Below are positions 7,898 to 17,268 of a DNA stretch of 64,000 bases, in pieces (the first letter of the stretch is position 1; every line of letters begins with the position of its first letter). Made by a program: the position numbers and the translations under genes. The notes below the pieces were generated by a model. It did no database searches and was not told the origin of the DNA. It saw nothing but the letters and a program-made list of their open reading frames with translations. The stretch is from Aeromicrobium wangtongii. GTDB lineage: Bacteria > Actinomycetota > Actinomycetes > Propionibacteriales > Nocardioidaceae. Where the stretch lies: assembly GCF_024584515.1 (NCBI RefSeq), contig NZ_CP102173.1, positions 1,302,001-1,366,000 of the forward strand. The letters are read 5' to 3'.

Positions 7898-8550
7898 GCC
7901 CGATCCGCGTGCTGGTCGCCGACGACCAGGCGCTCGTGCGCACCGGGTTCCGGATGATCCTGGCCGTCGAGGACGACCTGGAGGTCGTGGGTGAGGCGGC
8001 GGACGGCGCCGCAGCCGTCGAGCAGGCCGTCGCGCTGACCCCGGACGTGGTCCTGATGGACGTGCAGATGCCACGGATGGACGGCATCGAGGCGACCCGG
8101 CGCATCGTCGAGCGGGTGCCCGGGTGCCGGGTGCTGATCCTGACGACCTTCGACGACGACGAGTACCTGTTCGCGGCGCTGCAGGCCGGTGCCGGCGGGT
8201 TCATGCTGAAGAACTGCCCGCCCGAGGACCTGGTGTCGGCCATCCGCGTCGTCGCGCAGGGGCACTCGCTCCTGGCGCCGGAGGTGACCCAGCGGGTCAT
8301 CGCCCGATCGACCGAGCGCGAGCGCGGCCCGCGCCCTGCCGGACTGGACGACCTGACCGAGCGCGAGCTCGGCGTGCTGGTCGCGATGGGCCGCGGCCTG
8401 AGCAACAGCGAGATCGCGGCCGAGCTGTTCGTCAGCGAGGCGACGGTCAAGTCCCACGTGTCGCGCGTGCTGGCCAAGCTCGACGTGCGTGACCGGGTGC
8501 AGGCCGTGATCATCGCGCACGAGTGCGGCCTCATGCAGCCGCCCGGCTGA
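7894..8550 (+). CDS. LuxR/NarL-family response regulator
   Basis: This is a 218-residue two-domain regulator. The receiver domain (1-120) has the acidic pair in VADDQ, phospho-acceptor Asp56 in VLMDVQMP, a Thr in ILTTFD and a Lys in FMLKN. A LuxR-type helix-turn-helix at about 152-208 reads [18 protein letters not shown] followed by the recognition helix [13 protein letters not shown]. It is the partner of the overlapping kinase. DNA targets are not visible directly, but the ABC exporter promoter 65 bases downstream is the obvious candidate. All residues needed for phosphorylation are present. Confidence 0.92.
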   Translation: MSPIRVLVADDQALVRTGFRMILAVEDDLEVVGEAADGAAAVEQAVALTPDVVLMDVQMPRMDGIEATRRIVERVPGCRVLILTTFDDDEYLFAALQAGAGGFMLKNCPPEDLVSAIRVVAQGHSLLAPEVTQRVIARSTERERGPRPAGLDDLTERELGVLVAMGRGLSNSEIAAELFVSEATVKSHVSRVLAKLDVRDRVQAVIIAHECGLMQPPG

Positions 8551-8614
8551 CCTCCGCCGCAGGGATGAGCGCAGTTCATCCTCGTGGCCGATGCGCGGCG
8601 GGGCCGACCCTTCG

Positions 8615-8620
8615 TACCGT
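8615..8620 (+). promoter_or_regulatory. Leaderless -10 (TACCGT) of the ABC transporter operon
   Basis: TACCGT lies seven bases before the ATG at 8628 in the 77-base gap after the response regulator. This gives the exporter operon its own promoter, a likely target of the adjacent regulator. Confidence 0.5.
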
Positions 8621-8627
8621 GGCACCC

Positions 8628-9506
8628 ATGTTGGACATATCCCACCTCAGCAGGGCGTACGGCGATGCCGTGGTCGTCGACGACGTGAGCTTCTCGGTCC
8701 GCCCCGGACGTGTGACCGGCTTCGTCGGCGGCAACGGCGCGGGCAAGACCACGACGATGCGCATGATCCTGGGCGTCCTCGCCCCGACCTCGGGGGAGGT
8801 GCTGTGGAACGGTGCCCCCATCTCGACGGGCCAGCGTCGCCGGTTCGGGTACATGCCCGAGGAGCGCGGTCTCTATCCGCGGATGCGCATCACCGAGCAG
8901 CTGGTGTTCCTCGCCCGCCTGCACGGCATCGAGCGGGCCGAGGCGACCCGACGGGCTCATGAGCTGCTCGGGCACTTCGACCTGGCGGAGCGGGCCGACG
9001 ACGTGCTCGACACCCTGTCGCTGGGCAACCAGCAGCGCGTGCAGATCGCCGCCGCTCTGATCCACCGTCCCGACGCGCTGGTGCTCGACGAGCCGTTCAG
9101 CGGACTGGACCCCGTCGCGGTCGACCAGATGGCTGACCTGTTGGCCAAGGAGGCCGGCGACAAGCCGCTGCTGTTCTCCAGCCACCAGCTCGACCTGGTC
9201 GAGCGGCTGTGCGACGACCTGGTGATCCTGTCGCACGGCCGCGTCGTCGCGGCCGGCCCGGTCGACGAGCTCCGCGGCAAGGGGCCGGACCGCTACCGCA
9301 TCGTCCTGGCCGGGGCGGACGCCGCGTGGCTCCGCGACCTGCGCGGCATCCAGGTGCGCGACGTGGACGGACCGGTCGCCCTGGTCGACCTCGACGGGAC
9401 CACGCCGTCTGACCTGCTCGCGGCCGTCATCGCGCGCGGGCCCGTCGTGGAGTTCAGCCCCGTTCGCCAACCCCTGTCCGCCATCTTCCGGGAGGTCGCC
9501 CGATGA
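8628..9506 (+). CDS. ABC transporter ATP-binding protein, NatA-like
   Basis: This is a 292-residue ATPase subunit. Walker A is GGNGAGKTTT, the signature is LSLGNQQR (a variant seen in NatA-like ATPases instead of LSGGQ), Walker B is LVLDEPFSGLDP and the H-loop is SSHQLD. The last 80 residues form a DUF4162-like C-terminal domain. It powers the ABC-2 permease encoded next, with a four-base ATGA overlap. The ATG at 8628 is chosen because it follows the leaderless -10 and because homology begins there; the upstream extension is out of character. The substrate is unknown. NatAB-type systems export sodium ions, antibiotics or peptides. Confidence 0.9.
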   Translation: MLDISHLSRAYGDAVVVDDVSFSVRPGRVTGFVGGNGAGKTTTMRMILGVLAPTSGEVLWNGAPISTGQRRRFGYMPEERGLYPRMRITEQLVFLARLHGIERAEATRRAHELLGHFDLAERADDVLDTLSLGNQQRVQIAAALIHRPDALVLDEPFSGLDPVAVDQMADLLAKEAGDKPLLFSSHQLDLVERLCDDLVILSHGRVVAAGPVDELRGKGPDRYRIVLAGADAAWLRDLRGIQVRDVDGPVALVDLDGTTPSDLLAAVIARGPVVEFSPVRQPLSAIFREVAR

Positions 9507-10699
9507 GCACGCTGGTCCACGAGCACGACACCGTCCGCAACGCCTGGCGGGTCGTCGCCGAGCGCGAGATCATGACCCGGGTGCGGGAGAAGAGCTTCCG
9601 CTACGGACTGCTCGCGATGGTGGCGGGCATCGCGGTCCTGGTCGTCCTGAGCTCCCTGCTGGGTGGACGTCCCACCGACCACACCGTCGGCGTCGTCGAC
9701 AAGCAGGCCGCGGCCCTGGTGTCCTCGGCCTCCGAGCTCGTCGACCGGGCCGACGACGGGTCGAGCGCGAAGGCCACGTCCTACTCGTCGGTCGCCGCCG
9801 CCGAGCGGGCCGTCCGCGACGGGGACGTCGATGCCGCCCTGATCAAGACCCCCACGGGGTACGAGGTCGTCGGCGACCGGGAGATCGACGTGGCCCTGTC
9901 GGGCGCGCTGACCACCGTCGCGACGACCGCCTCGATCGAGGCCAACGCTGCTGACCAGGGCGTCGACCTGGCCGAGCTGGAGAGCGGAACGGCGGTCTCC
10001 GAGCGGCTGCTCGATCCCGAGAGCGAGGACGCGGGCGCGCGACAGGCGACCGCCTTCGTGTTCGTCCTGCTGTTCTACCTGACGGCGGTCATCTTCGGCA
10101 TGAACATCGCGCAGAGCGTCGTGCAGGAGAAGGAGAGCCGGGTCGTGGAGATCCTGGCCGCCGCCGTGCCGATCCGGGCCATGCTGTGGGGAAAGATCGT
10201 CGGCAACACCGCGCTCGCCCTGGGCCAGATCGTCGTGCTCGCCGTCGTCGGCGTCGCGTCGCTCGCGCTGACGGGGGAGACCTCGATCCTGTCGGCGATC
10301 GGCCCCGCGGTCGCCTGGTACGTGCTGTTCTTCGTGCTGGGCTTCGTGGCCCTGGCCGGGCTGTGGGCCGTCGCCGGCTCGCTGGCGTCCCGCCAGGAGG
10401 ACCTGCAGTCGACCACGATGCCCGGCCAGGTCATCTTGTTCGCGCCCTACATCCTCGCGGTGACGGCCGGCGCGAGCGTCAAGACGGTCGTGTCGATGCT
10501 GCCGGTGGTCTCGGCGATGATGATGCCGTCGCGGATGGCCGAGGGCGGCGTCCCGGCCTGGCAGGTGGGTGTCGCGCTGGCGGTCAACGTCGTGAGCGCG
10601 GTCGTGCTGGTGCGCTTCGCGGCGCGCCTCTACGAGCGGACCCTCATGCGCACCGACCGCAAGATCGGCTTCGGGGAGGCGCTGCGGCTCAGCGAATGA
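9503..10699 (+). CDS. ABC-2 type permease, NatB-like
   Basis: This is a 398-residue membrane protein. The first hydrophobic segment is at about 35-55. A large extracytoplasmic domain of about 130 residues follows ([15 protein letters not shown] onward), and five or more helices lie between residues 170 and 370. The cytoplasmic loop [18 protein letters not shown] is the coupling motif of ABC-2 permeases. It pairs with the preceding ATPase. Its last 11 bases overlap the 3' end of lipB on the opposite strand, so the two transcripts are convergent and overlapping. Confidence 0.88.
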   Translation: MSTLVHEHDTVRNAWRVVAEREIMTRVREKSFRYGLLAMVAGIAVLVVLSSLLGGRPTDHTVGVVDKQAAALVSSASELVDRADDGSSAKATSYSSVAAAERAVRDGDVDAALIKTPTGYEVVGDREIDVALSGALTTVATTASIEANAADQGVDLAELESGTAVSERLLDPESEDAGARQATAFVFVLLFYLTAVIFGMNIAQSVVQEKESRVVEILAAAVPIRAMLWGKIVGNTALALGQIVVLAVVGVASLALTGETSILSAIGPAVAWYVLFFVLGFVALAGLWAVAGSLASRQEDLQSTTMPGQVILFAPYILAVTAGASVKTVVSMLPVVSAMMMPSRMAEGGVPAWQVGVALAVNVVSAVVLVRFAARLYERTLMRTDRKIGFGEALRLSE

Positions 10700-11408
10700 C
10701 CGGCGTGCCGACCGGCACCAGCGGGACGGCATCGTCCCGCTCGGCGAGATCGGGCATGGGCGTGTAGGGCTCCCAGGCCAGCATCTCGGCCAGATGAGGG
10801 GCGATGGCCGCGGCGGCATCACGAACGGTGACGTCGCGGCCGAGCTCGGCCGACAACGAGGTGACCCCGGCATCGGCGATGCCGCACGGCACGAAGCGCT
10901 CGTAGAACGACAGATCCACATCGGCGTTGAGCGAGAAGCCGTGCATCGTGACTCCCCGTGAGACCCGGATGCCGATCGCGCCGACCTTGCGCTCGGCGCG
11001 GCCCGCGGATGCGGCGATCCACACACCGGACCGCCCCGGGACCCGTCCGGTCGTGACGCCGAGGTCGGCGGCCGCGCGGATCATCGCCTCCTCGACGCGC
11101 CGGACGTAGTCGACGACCAGCACGTGGGTGGGCAGCTTGGTGATCGGGTAGCCGACCAGCTGGCCCGGTCCGTGGAAGGTGATCTTGCCGCCGCGGTCGA
11201 CGTCGATCACGGGCGTTCCGTCGAAAGGGCGCTCGTGCGGCTCGGTGCGCCGGCCCGCGGTGTAGACGGGAGGATGCTCCAGGAACATCGCGGTGTCGCC
11301 GATCTCGTCGGCGACACGTTGGGCGTGGAGGGTGCGCTGCAGCTCCCAGGCGTCATCGAAGCCGATGGCCGCGGAACCGAGCCAGTTGTCGAGGATCTCG
11401 ATCGTCAC
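10689..11408 (-). CDS. lipB: Octanoyl-[ACP]:protein octanoyltransferase
   Basis: LipB moves octanoate from acyl carrier protein to lipoyl domains, the step before LipA. The 239-residue protein has the family motifs [17 protein letters not shown], the catalytic Lys in RKVGAIGI and the catalytic Cys in [14 protein letters not shown]. The GTG at 11408 is selected because TACGCT lies six bases upstream and because the family start (IEILDNWLG) falls there; the longer frame has no support. It stands alone on the minus strand between the ABC permease and a divergent hypothetical gene. Confidence 0.95.
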   Translation of the reverse strand: MTIEILDNWLGSAAIGFDDAWELQRTLHAQRVADEIGDTAMFLEHPPVYTAGRRTEPHERPFDGTPVIDVDRGGKITFHGPGQLVGYPITKLPTHVLVVDYVRRVEEAMIRAAADLGVTTGRVPGRSGVWIAASAGRAERKVGAIGIRVSRGVTMHGFSLNADVDLSFYERFVPCGIADAGVTSLSAELGRDVTVRDAAAAIAPHLAEMLAWEPYTPMPDLAERDDAVPLVPVGTPVIR

Positions 11409-11414
11409 GGTGTC

Positions 11415-11466
11415 AGCGTAGCCCTGTGGACGAGCGCCGACGAGACCTGGCGCACAGCGGCACAGT
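11415..11466. promoter_or_regulatory. Divergent leaderless promoters of lipB and the 143-residue gene
   Basis: On the minus strand TACGCT (11415-11420) is six bases from the lipB GTG. On the plus strand CACAGT (11461-11466) is six bases from the ATG at 11473; its first base departs from the T of the usual TANNNT. Confidence 0.45.
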
Positions 11467-11472
11467 GAGGCC

Positions 11473-11904
11473 ATGGACTGGCTGTGGGTGCTGATCGTCG
11501 CGGTCCGGGCGCTGTCGCCGGCACCCGCCGACCAGTGGGCCACACAGCTGACGGCCCTGGACCGGGCGCGCGCCGAGGCGTTCGCCCAGGCCGACCCGAG
11601 CGGCCTGGACGATGTCTACGTGGCCGGCAGCGTCGCCGCGGCCGCGGATGCCGCCACGATCGCCGCCTATGCCGCACGCGGCGGCAGGGTCGTGGGGGCC
11701 GAGCTGAGGATCCTGACCTGCCGGCTGGTGCAGGTGTCCGGCTCCCGGGTGCGTCTGGAGGTCGTCGACCGGCTCGGCCCGGCGCGGGTCAGGTGGCAGG
11801 ACGGTACGACGACCGACCTGCCCCGTGACCGGCCGTCGCGGCGCCGGGTCACGGTGGTGCGCACCTCCGAGGGCTGGCGCATCGCGGGCAGCGGTCCGGC
11901 CTGA
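11473..11904 (+). CDS. Hypothetical protein, possible secreted or anchored
   Basis: This is a 143-residue protein starting [20 protein letters not shown]. The short hydrophobic N-terminus could be an uncleaved anchor or a weak signal sequence. The remainder alternates Ala-rich helix (residues 20-70) and a beta-rich part ([15 protein letters not shown] to GWRIAGS). The final segment resembles the NTF2-like or Mce-associated style in which a strand ends with a Gly-Trp-Arg-Ile motif. I do not recognise a named family. It is convergent with the DinB-like gene eight bases away. Confidence 0.65.
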   Translation: MDWLWVLIVAVRALSPAPADQWATQLTALDRARAEAFAQADPSGLDDVYVAGSVAAAADAATIAAYAARGGRVVGAELRILTCRLVQVSGSRVRLEVVDRLGPARVRWQDGTTTDLPRDRPSRRRVTVVRTSEGWRIAGSGPA

Positions 11905-11911
11905 GCCGGAC

Positions 11912-12418
11912 TCACTGTTCGCCGGTCGACCCGTCGAGCAGCTCGCGCACGATGTCCAGGTGCCCGGCGTGCCGGGCATGCTCCTGCATGACGTGGAACA
12001 GGATGCCGATCAGCGTGGGCAGCTCGTCGGCCGGGCCGAACATGCCGCCGACCCGCGCACGCTCGTCGGGGTCGTGCTCGGCGACGATGCGCCTCGTCCG
12101 CCGGCCGCCCTCGTCCAAGGCGTCCAGCAGCACCCCGATGGGCCGTTCGGTCACCCAGGTGTCGTCGGCGCGACGGTCGGCGCGGGGGGAGGGGACGTCC
12201 TCGCCGAGGAAGCCCCAGACCAGCCACCGTCGCTCCATGTGCACCAGGTGCTCCACGAGCTCGGGGATGGTCCAGCCCGAGGGGACGACTACCCGTTGGA
12301 GCATCTCGTCCGGCAGTCCACCTGCCTTGCGGCGCACCTCGGCGCGGAAGAAGTCGAGGTAGGCCAGGATCCGGGCGGCAGGGTCTGCAAAGACGTCCTG
12401 CGGCTCGGGGAGCGTCAT
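11912..12418 (-). CDS. DinB-like four-helix protein (DUF664 type)
   Basis: This is a 168-residue protein of the DinB/YfiT-like fold, actinobacterial DUF664 subgroup. It begins with ILAYLDFFRAEV, contains the metal-site His of ELVEHLVHMERR and ends with HVMQEHARHAGHLDIVRELLDG, whose histidines complete a typical metal site. Members include mycothiol- or bacillithiol-dependent transferases, but most are uncharacterised. It is the last gene of the lpdA-sucB-epimerase set and overlaps the epimerase stop by four bases, so it is co-translated. The substrate is unknown. Confidence 0.85.
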   Translation of the reverse strand: MTLPEPQDVFADPAARILAYLDFFRAEVRRKAGGLPDEMLQRVVVPSGWTIPELVEHLVHMERRWLVWGFLGEDVPSPRADRRADDTWVTERPIGVLLDALDEGGRRTRRIVAEHDPDERARVGGMFGPADELPTLIGILFHVMQEHARHAGHLDIVRELLDGSTGEQ

Positions 12419-13305
12419 GCCAGGGCGGAGTCGAGGGTGGCGCGCAGGTCAGGGTCCGCGAAGGTGAAGCCGACATCGGCGAGGGCGGACGGGAAGATCC
12501 GCAGCGAGCCGAGCAGGTCGTCGGAGATTCCGCCCAGCGCCGCCCTGACGGCCACCCCGGGCACCGCCAGGAAGGTCGGCCGGTGCACTGCCTGGCCGAG
12601 CGCATCGGTGAACTCGGCATTCGTCGCGCCGGCGGGCATCGCGAAGTTGAACGGTCCGGTGGCCGTGTCGTGCTCGAGCAGGAACTCGACGCCCCGCACC
12701 CAGTCGTGGCGGGAGATCAGCGACATGTGCTGCTGCCCGGACCCCAGGCGCGCGCCGCCGCCGAGCTTCCAGGCCGGCAGCATCAGCGCGAGGACGCCGC
12801 CGTCCTTGCTCAGCACCAGGGAGGTCCGCACGAAGCAGGTCCGCGCGCCGGCCTCGACAGCGGGCGCCGCGGCGGCCTCCCACTGCTGGGCGACCTCGGC
12901 GAGGAATCCGGTGCCCGGCCCCGCCTGCTCGGTCAGCACCTCGCCGGGCCGGGACGTGCCGTACCAGGACATCCCGGAGCCGGAGATGAACACCGTGGGT
13001 GTCGAGGACGCGGCAACGGCCTTGGCGAGGGTGTCGGTGGCGGCCAGGCGCGACGACAGGATCTCGCTGCGCCGGGCGGCCGTGCGCGGCCACTTCGAGA
13101 TCTGGGATCCCGACAGGTTGACCACGGCGTCCGCCCGGTCGATCAACGCCTGGTCGATGCGACCCGCGGCGGGGTCCCATCTGGACGCGTCCGCGGCGAG
13201 GTCACCCGAACGGACGAGTCGGGTGACCTCGTGGCCGCGGGCACGCAGGTGGGTGGTCAGGGCCGTGCCGAGAAATCCCGAGGCCCCGCCCACCACGACG
13301 TGCAT
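12415..13305 (-). CDS. TIGR01777-family NAD(P)-dependent epimerase
   Basis: This is a 296-residue extended-SDR protein. The Rossmann start is VVGGASGFLGTALTTHLRARGHEVTRLVR. The NLSG motif follows, then GSGMSWYG in the place of the catalytic Ser and Tyr region, and the C-terminal DUF1731-like part is VPGVAVRAALGGISDDLLGS. The family includes cell-division-linked SulA/YfcH homologues whose substrate is unknown. It begins three bases after sucB ends and overlaps the DinB gene. The same sucB-neighbour position is held by Rv2216 in M. tuberculosis, so the linkage is conserved. Confidence 0.9.
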   Translation of the reverse strand: MHVVVGGASGFLGTALTTHLRARGHEVTRLVRSGDLAADASRWDPAAGRIDQALIDRADAVVNLSGSQISKWPRTAARRSEILSSRLAATDTLAKAVAASSTPTVFISGSGMSWYGTSRPGEVLTEQAGPGTGFLAEVAQQWEAAAAPAVEAGARTCFVRTSLVLSKDGGVLALMLPAWKLGGGARLGSGQQHMSLISRHDWVRGVEFLLEHDTATGPFNFAMPAGATNAEFTDALGQAVHRPTFLAVPGVAVRAALGGISDDLLGSLRIFPSALADVGFTFADPDLRATLDSALA

Positions 13306-13308
13306 CGG

Positions 13309-15108
13309 TCAGGAACCGAGCTCAGCCTCGAACGAGCCGGCCTCGAGGCGCTGCTTGACCGCGGTCAGGAAGCGGCCCGCGTCGGCGCCGTCGATGATCC
13401 GGTGATCGTAGGTCAGCGCCAGGTAGGCCATGCTGCGCACCGAGATGCTGTCGTTGCCGTGCGCGTCCGTCACGACGACGGGACGCTTCACGACCGCGCC
13501 GACACCCAGGATCGCGACCTGCGGCTGGTTGATGATCGGCGTGTCGAACAGTGCGCCGTTGCTGCCCAGGTTCGTGATCGAGAAGGTCGCACCCGACAGC
13601 TCGTCGGGGGTGATCTTGTTGGTGCGGGTGCGCTCGGCGGCATCGGCGATCTTGCGGGCCAGGCCCGCGATCGACAGGTCGCCGGCGTCCTTGATCGTCG
13701 GGACCAGCAGGCCGCGCTCGGTGTCGACCGCGATGCCCAGGTGCTCACCGGCCGGGTACGTGATGGTGCCCGCCTCGAGATCGAGGGCCGAGTTGAGCTG
13801 CGGGTACGCCTTGAGCGCCTCGATGGCGGCCTTGGCGAAGAACGGCAGGTACGTCAGCTTGACGCCCTCGCGCTCCAGGAACGCATCCTTGTGGCGGGCG
13901 CGCAGGCGAGCCACCTCGGTGACGTCGACCTCGTGGACCTGCGTGAGCTGCGCCGAGATCTGCAGCGACTCGACCAGGCGTCCGGCGATGACCTTGCGCA
14001 GACGCGAGAGCTTCTCGGTCTTGCCACGCAGCGCGGACGGCTCGGGAGCCTTCGCCGCGGCGGCCGCGGGAGCGGACGGGGCGGGAGCGGACTCGGCGGG
14101 CTTGGCCGCGGCCTCGGCAGCGTCCAGGACGTCCTGCTTGCGGATGCGTCCACCGACACCGGTGCCGGTGACGGAGCCGAGGTCGACACCGTGCTGCTTG
14201 GCCAGCTTGCGCACGATCGGGGTGACGTAGGTGTCGCCGCTGTCGCCGGACGTGGCGGGAGCCGGCGCCTCGGTCGGAGCAGCCTGGGTCTCGGGCTGGG
14301 CCGGCGTGGGCTCGGAGGCCTTCGGCTGCTCGGGGGCCGGGGCGGGCTCAGGAGCCTTCTCGGGCTCGGGTGCCTTCTCCGGCTCCGGCTCGGGCTCGGG
14401 GGCCTTCTCAGGCTCGGGCTCCGGGGCAGGTGCGGCAGCCGCCGGAGCGGCGTCCTCGGAGCCGATGACGGCCAGGACGGCGCCGACCTCGACGGTCTCG
14501 TCCTCCTCGGCGCGGATCTCCAGCAGCTTGCCGGCCACGGGGGAGGGGATCTCGGTGTCGACCTTGTCGGTCGAGATCTCCAGCAGCGGCTCGTCGACGG
14601 CGACGTCGTCACCGACGGCCTTGAGCCACTGGGTCACGGTGCCCTCGGTGACGCTCTCGCCCAGTGCGGGCAGCGTCACCTCGGTGCCACCACCGGAGGC
14701 AGGAGCCGTCTCGGCCTGCGGCGCCGCAGCCGTCTCGGCCACGTCGTGCTGCTCCTCGGCGGTGTTCTCCGGCAGCGCCGAGCGCTCCTCGGCCTCGGCG
14801 GCAGGCTCGGGAGTCGCGGCCTCGGCCGGCTCCTCGGCGGCGGGTGCAGCGTCGTCGCCGGCGCTCTCACCCTCCTCGCCGATGATCGCGAGCACGGCGC
14901 CGACCTCGACCGTGTCGTCCTCCTCGGCCTTGATCTCCAGCAGCACACCGGCGACGGGAGAGGGGATCTCGGTGTCGACCTTGTCGGTCGAGATCTCCAG
15001 CAGCGGCTCGTCGACGGCGACGGTGTCGCCGACGGACTTCAGCCATTGGGTGACGGTGCCCTCGGTGACGCTTTCGCCGAGAGCGGGCAGGGTGACAGAC
15101 GTGGCCAT
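13309..15108 (-). CDS. sucB: 2-oxo acid dehydrogenase E2 (dihydrolipoamide acyltransferase)
   Basis: This 599-residue E2 has two lipoyl domains, with lipoyl-lysines Lys43 and Lys182, each in [12 protein letters not shown] linker rich in Pro, Glu, Lys and Ala (residues 225-290) follows, then a peripheral-subunit-binding domain at about 293-332 ([14 protein letters not shown]). The catalytic domain ends with [14 protein letters not shown], holding His569 and Asp573. It is the counterpart of mycobacterial DlaT, which serves pyruvate and possibly other oxo-acid dehydrogenases, so it could be called sucB or dlaT. It precedes the epimerase and follows lpdA by 13 bases. GGAGATCATC is the ribosome site. 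The two lipoyl segments share a near-identical 60-base stretch. Confidence 0.95.
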   Translation of the reverse strand: MATSVTLPALGESVTEGTVTQWLKSVGDTVAVDEPLLEISTDKVDTEIPSPVAGVLLEIKAEEDDTVEVGAVLAIIGEEGESAGDDAAPAAEEPAEAATPEPAAEAEERSALPENTAEEQHDVAETAAAPQAETAPASGGGTEVTLPALGESVTEGTVTQWLKAVGDDVAVDEPLLEISTDKVDTEIPSPVAGKLLEIRAEEDETVEVGAVLAVIGSEDAAPAAAAPAPEPEPEKAPEPEPEPEKAPEPEKAPEPAPAPEQPKASEPTPAQPETQAAPTEAPAPATSGDSGDTYVTPIVRKLAKQHGVDLGSVTGTGVGGRIRKQDVLDAAEAAAKPAESAPAPSAPAAAAAKAPEPSALRGKTEKLSRLRKVIAGRLVESLQISAQLTQVHEVDVTEVARLRARHKDAFLEREGVKLTYLPFFAKAAIEALKAYPQLNSALDLEAGTITYPAGEHLGIAVDTERGLLVPTIKDAGDLSIAGLARKIADAAERTRTNKITPDELSGATFSITNLGSNGALFDTPIINQPQVAILGVGAVVKRPVVVTDAHGNDSISVRSMAYLALTYDHRIIDGADAGRFLTAVKQRLEAGSFEAELGS

Positions 15109-15121
15109 GATGATCTCCGGG

Positions 15122-16504
15122 TCAGGCGTGCGAGTGAAGGGGCTTGCCGGCCAGCGCGAGTGCGGCTTCGCCGAGGGCTTCGTTCTGGGTGGGGTGGGCG
15201 TGGATGAACTGGGCGACGTCCTCGGGGTAGGCCTCCCAGTTGACCATCAGCGACGCCTCGCCGACCTGCTCGCCGAAGCGGGAGCCGATCATGTGGACGC
15301 CCACGATCGGGCCGTCCTTCTCGCGGACGAGCTTGACGGTGCCGGCGGTGGCCAGGATCTGCGACTTGCCGTTGCCGCCCAGGTTGTACTCGACGGTCTC
15401 GACGTTCTCGTCGCCGTACTTCTCCCTGGCCTGCGGCTCGGTGATGCCGACCGAGGCGATCTCGGGCTCGCAGTAGGTGACGCGGGGGATGCCCGAGTCG
15501 ATGACCGGCTGCGGGTTGAGGCCGGCGATCTCCTCGGCGACGAAGATGCCGTGGGCGAAGCCGCGGTGCGCCAGCTGCAGGCCCGGTACGAGGTCGCCGA
15601 CGGCGAAGACGCCCTCGACGTTGGTCGCGAGGCGCTCGTTGGTCGGGACCCAGCCGCGGTCGACGGTTATGCCGGCCTCCTCAAAGCCCATGCCGGCCGA
15701 GTTCGGGCCGCGGCCGACGGCGACGAGGACCAGATCGGTCTCGATCGTGTCGCCGTTCTCCAGCGTGACGGTGACGCCGGACTCGGTCTGCTTGACCGAG
15801 TCGAACTTCACGCCGGTCTTGAAGTTGATCTTGCGCTTGCGGAAGGCGCGCTCCAGGCCCTTGCTGAGCACCGGGTCCTCGAGCGGGACGAGCGTGGGCA
15901 GGCCCTCGATGATCGTGACGTCGGCGCCGAAGGACTTCCAGACGGAGGCGAACTCCACGCCGATGACCGAGCCGCCGATGATGACGACCTTCTCGGGGAC
16001 CTCGGTCATCGAGAGCGCCTCGGTGCTGGTGACGACCCGGCCGCCGATCTCCAGGCCCAGCGTGCGCGAGACCGATCCGGTGGCCAGCACGACGTTGGTG
16101 CCGGTGTAGCGCTCGCCGTTGACCTCGACGGTCTTGGTGTCGACGAGCTTGCCCTCGCCCTCGACGACGGTGATGCCGCCGGACTTGATCAGACCCTGAA
16201 GGCCCTTGTACAGGCGGTCGATGACGCCGTCCTTGTACTTGTTCACCTGGGCCATGTCGATGCCCTCGAACGTCGACTGGACGCCGAACATGCTGCCCTC
16301 GCGGGCCAGGTCGGCGACCTCGGCGGAGTGCAGCAGCGCCTTGGTCGGGATGCAGCCCCAGTGCAGGCAGGTGCCACCCACCTTGGACTTCTCGATCAGG
16401 GCCACGGTCTTGCCCAGCTGGACGGCGCGGAGCGCGCAGGCGTAACCACCGCTGCCGCCGCCGAGAATCACGATGTCGAAGTTGTTGCCGGCGACGTCCG
16501 CCAC
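15122..16504 (-). CDS. lpdA: Dihydrolipoyl dehydrogenase (E3)
   Basis: This 460-residue flavoprotein reoxidises dihydrolipoyl groups with NAD+. It has the FAD-binding [13 protein letters not shown], the redox disulfide Cys46-Cys51 in GGTCLHWGC, an NAD-binding [11 protein letters not shown] and the C-terminal active-site HAHPTQNEA. The GTG start has a GGGAGGCACT ribosome site, so this operon is leadered, unlike many neighbours. It heads the lpdA-sucB-epimerase-DinB operon. It probably serves all lipoamide complexes of the cell, including glycine cleavage (gcvT lies 4 kb away). Confidence 0.96.
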   Translation of the reverse strand: MADVAGNNFDIVILGGGSGGYACALRAVQLGKTVALIEKSKVGGTCLHWGCIPTKALLHSAEVADLAREGSMFGVQSTFEGIDMAQVNKYKDGVIDRLYKGLQGLIKSGGITVVEGEGKLVDTKTVEVNGERYTGTNVVLATGSVSRTLGLEIGGRVVTSTEALSMTEVPEKVVIIGGSVIGVEFASVWKSFGADVTIIEGLPTLVPLEDPVLSKGLERAFRKRKINFKTGVKFDSVKQTESGVTVTLENGDTIETDLVLVAVGRGPNSAGMGFEEAGITVDRGWVPTNERLATNVEGVFAVGDLVPGLQLAHRGFAHGIFVAEEIAGLNPQPVIDSGIPRVTYCEPEIASVGITEPQAREKYGDENVETVEYNLGGNGKSQILATAGTVKLVREKDGPIVGVHMIGSRFGEQVGEASLMVNWEAYPEDVAQFIHAHPTQNEALGEAALALAGKPLHSHA

Positions 16505-16596
16505 AGTGCCTCCCAGAGAAGATTTTCACCCTCATCTTGTCACTGGACGCAACCGGAGTGCCACCGGGGTTCACGCAGGAGTTCTCGGGGATCGGG

Positions 16597-16602
16597 CACA
16601 CT
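16597..16602 (+). promoter_or_regulatory. Leaderless-type -10 (CACACT) of the J-like gene
   Basis: CACACT is six bases before the ATG at 16609 and no ribosome site is visible. The first base differs from the TANNNT norm, so this is one of the weaker cases. Confidence 0.4.
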
Positions 16603-16608
16603 TGTCAC

Positions 16609-17181
16609 ATGGGATTATTCCGAGGCCGCAAGGCCAGGACCGCCGGCGGCGCCGCCGTGTCCGACCGCGGCTCGAGCCGGGCCGACCTCGATGCCCTCAG
16701 GGAGTTCGCCGAGACCCGACGCGGGGTCGAGGCGTGGATCGAGCCGCAGACCTCCGTGACGCACACCACCTTGCTGCTGGTCGCCCACGACGGCGAGTCC
16801 ATCCGGCGCCGGGTCGCCTCTGCCCAGGCGGGGCACGACTTCGCCCGCAAGAAGCTGCGCATCCCGGTGTACGACTCCAACCTGGTCCCGATCCCGTCGC
16901 GCAAGCGTGAGTACGACCTGCGCAAGGTCCGGAGCGCCGCCCCGGCGGCGGCTGCGGCCCCGGCCGCCGCAGTGCGACGCAGCCCTCGCGAGCTGCGCGC
17001 GATCATGACGCTCGAGTCGATCGCCGGCGCCGACCCGCTGCCCGACGACCCGTCCTTCGACGACCTCATGCGGGTCTACAAGAAGGCCCGTTCGCAGGCC
17101 CACCCGGACCGCCTCGGCGGCGCCCGCGAGAAGTGGGACACCGTCGAGGACGCGGCCCGCGTCCTCGGCCTGCCCGACTGA
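16609..17181 (+). CDS. Hypothetical protein with J-domain-like C-terminus
   Basis: This is a 190-residue protein. Residues 1-30 are basic and low in complexity. Residues 25-105 form an alpha/beta region (LREFAETRRGVEAWIEP, TTLLLVAHDGESIRRRV), found as a conserved actinobacterial piece. An Ala-rich linker follows. The last 55 residues carry FDDLMRVYKKARSQAHPDRLGG, with the HPD triad and helix spacing of a J-domain, then a helix KWDTVEDAARVLGL. A J-domain would stimulate DnaK-type Hsp70 ATPases. The start at 16609 is supported by the -10 spacing. It is divergent from lpdA. Confidence 0.75.
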   Translation: MGLFRGRKARTAGGAAVSDRGSSRADLDALREFAETRRGVEAWIEPQTSVTHTTLLLVAHDGESIRRRVASAQAGHDFARKKLRIPVYDSNLVPIPSRKREYDLRKVRSAAPAAAAAPAAAVRRSPRELRAIMTLESIAGADPLPDDPSFDDLMRVYKKARSQAHPDRLGGAREKWDTVEDAARVLGLPD

Positions 17182-17192
17182 CCCCAACACCC

Positions 17193-17257
17193 CCGCTGGG
17201 CCTGACGTTTTGACGTCGACACGCCGTGCGTGTCGGCCAAAACGTCAGGCCCAGCGG
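17193..17257. repeat. Long nested palindrome, copy 1
   Basis: Perfect 20-bp arms, CCGCTGGGCCTGACGTTTTG at 17193-17212 and its complement at 17238-17257, enclose a second stem CGACACGC/GCGTGTCG (17217-17224 and 17228-17235) with a CGT loop. It lies in the convergent spacer after the J-like gene. A second palindrome with the same CTGACGTTT and CGACACGCCG pieces is at 38709-38771. It can act as a bidirectional terminator but has no T-tract. Confidence 0.85.
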
Positions 17258-17268
17258 TCTGTCCGGGG

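Noticed and set aside
12583..15207. Very long plus-strand frame (874 codons) over the epimerase and sucB
   Set aside because: It is opposite to well supported genes and reflects codon bias in sucB. The repeated Gly/Leu/Arg stretches mirror the Pro/Ala-rich linker.
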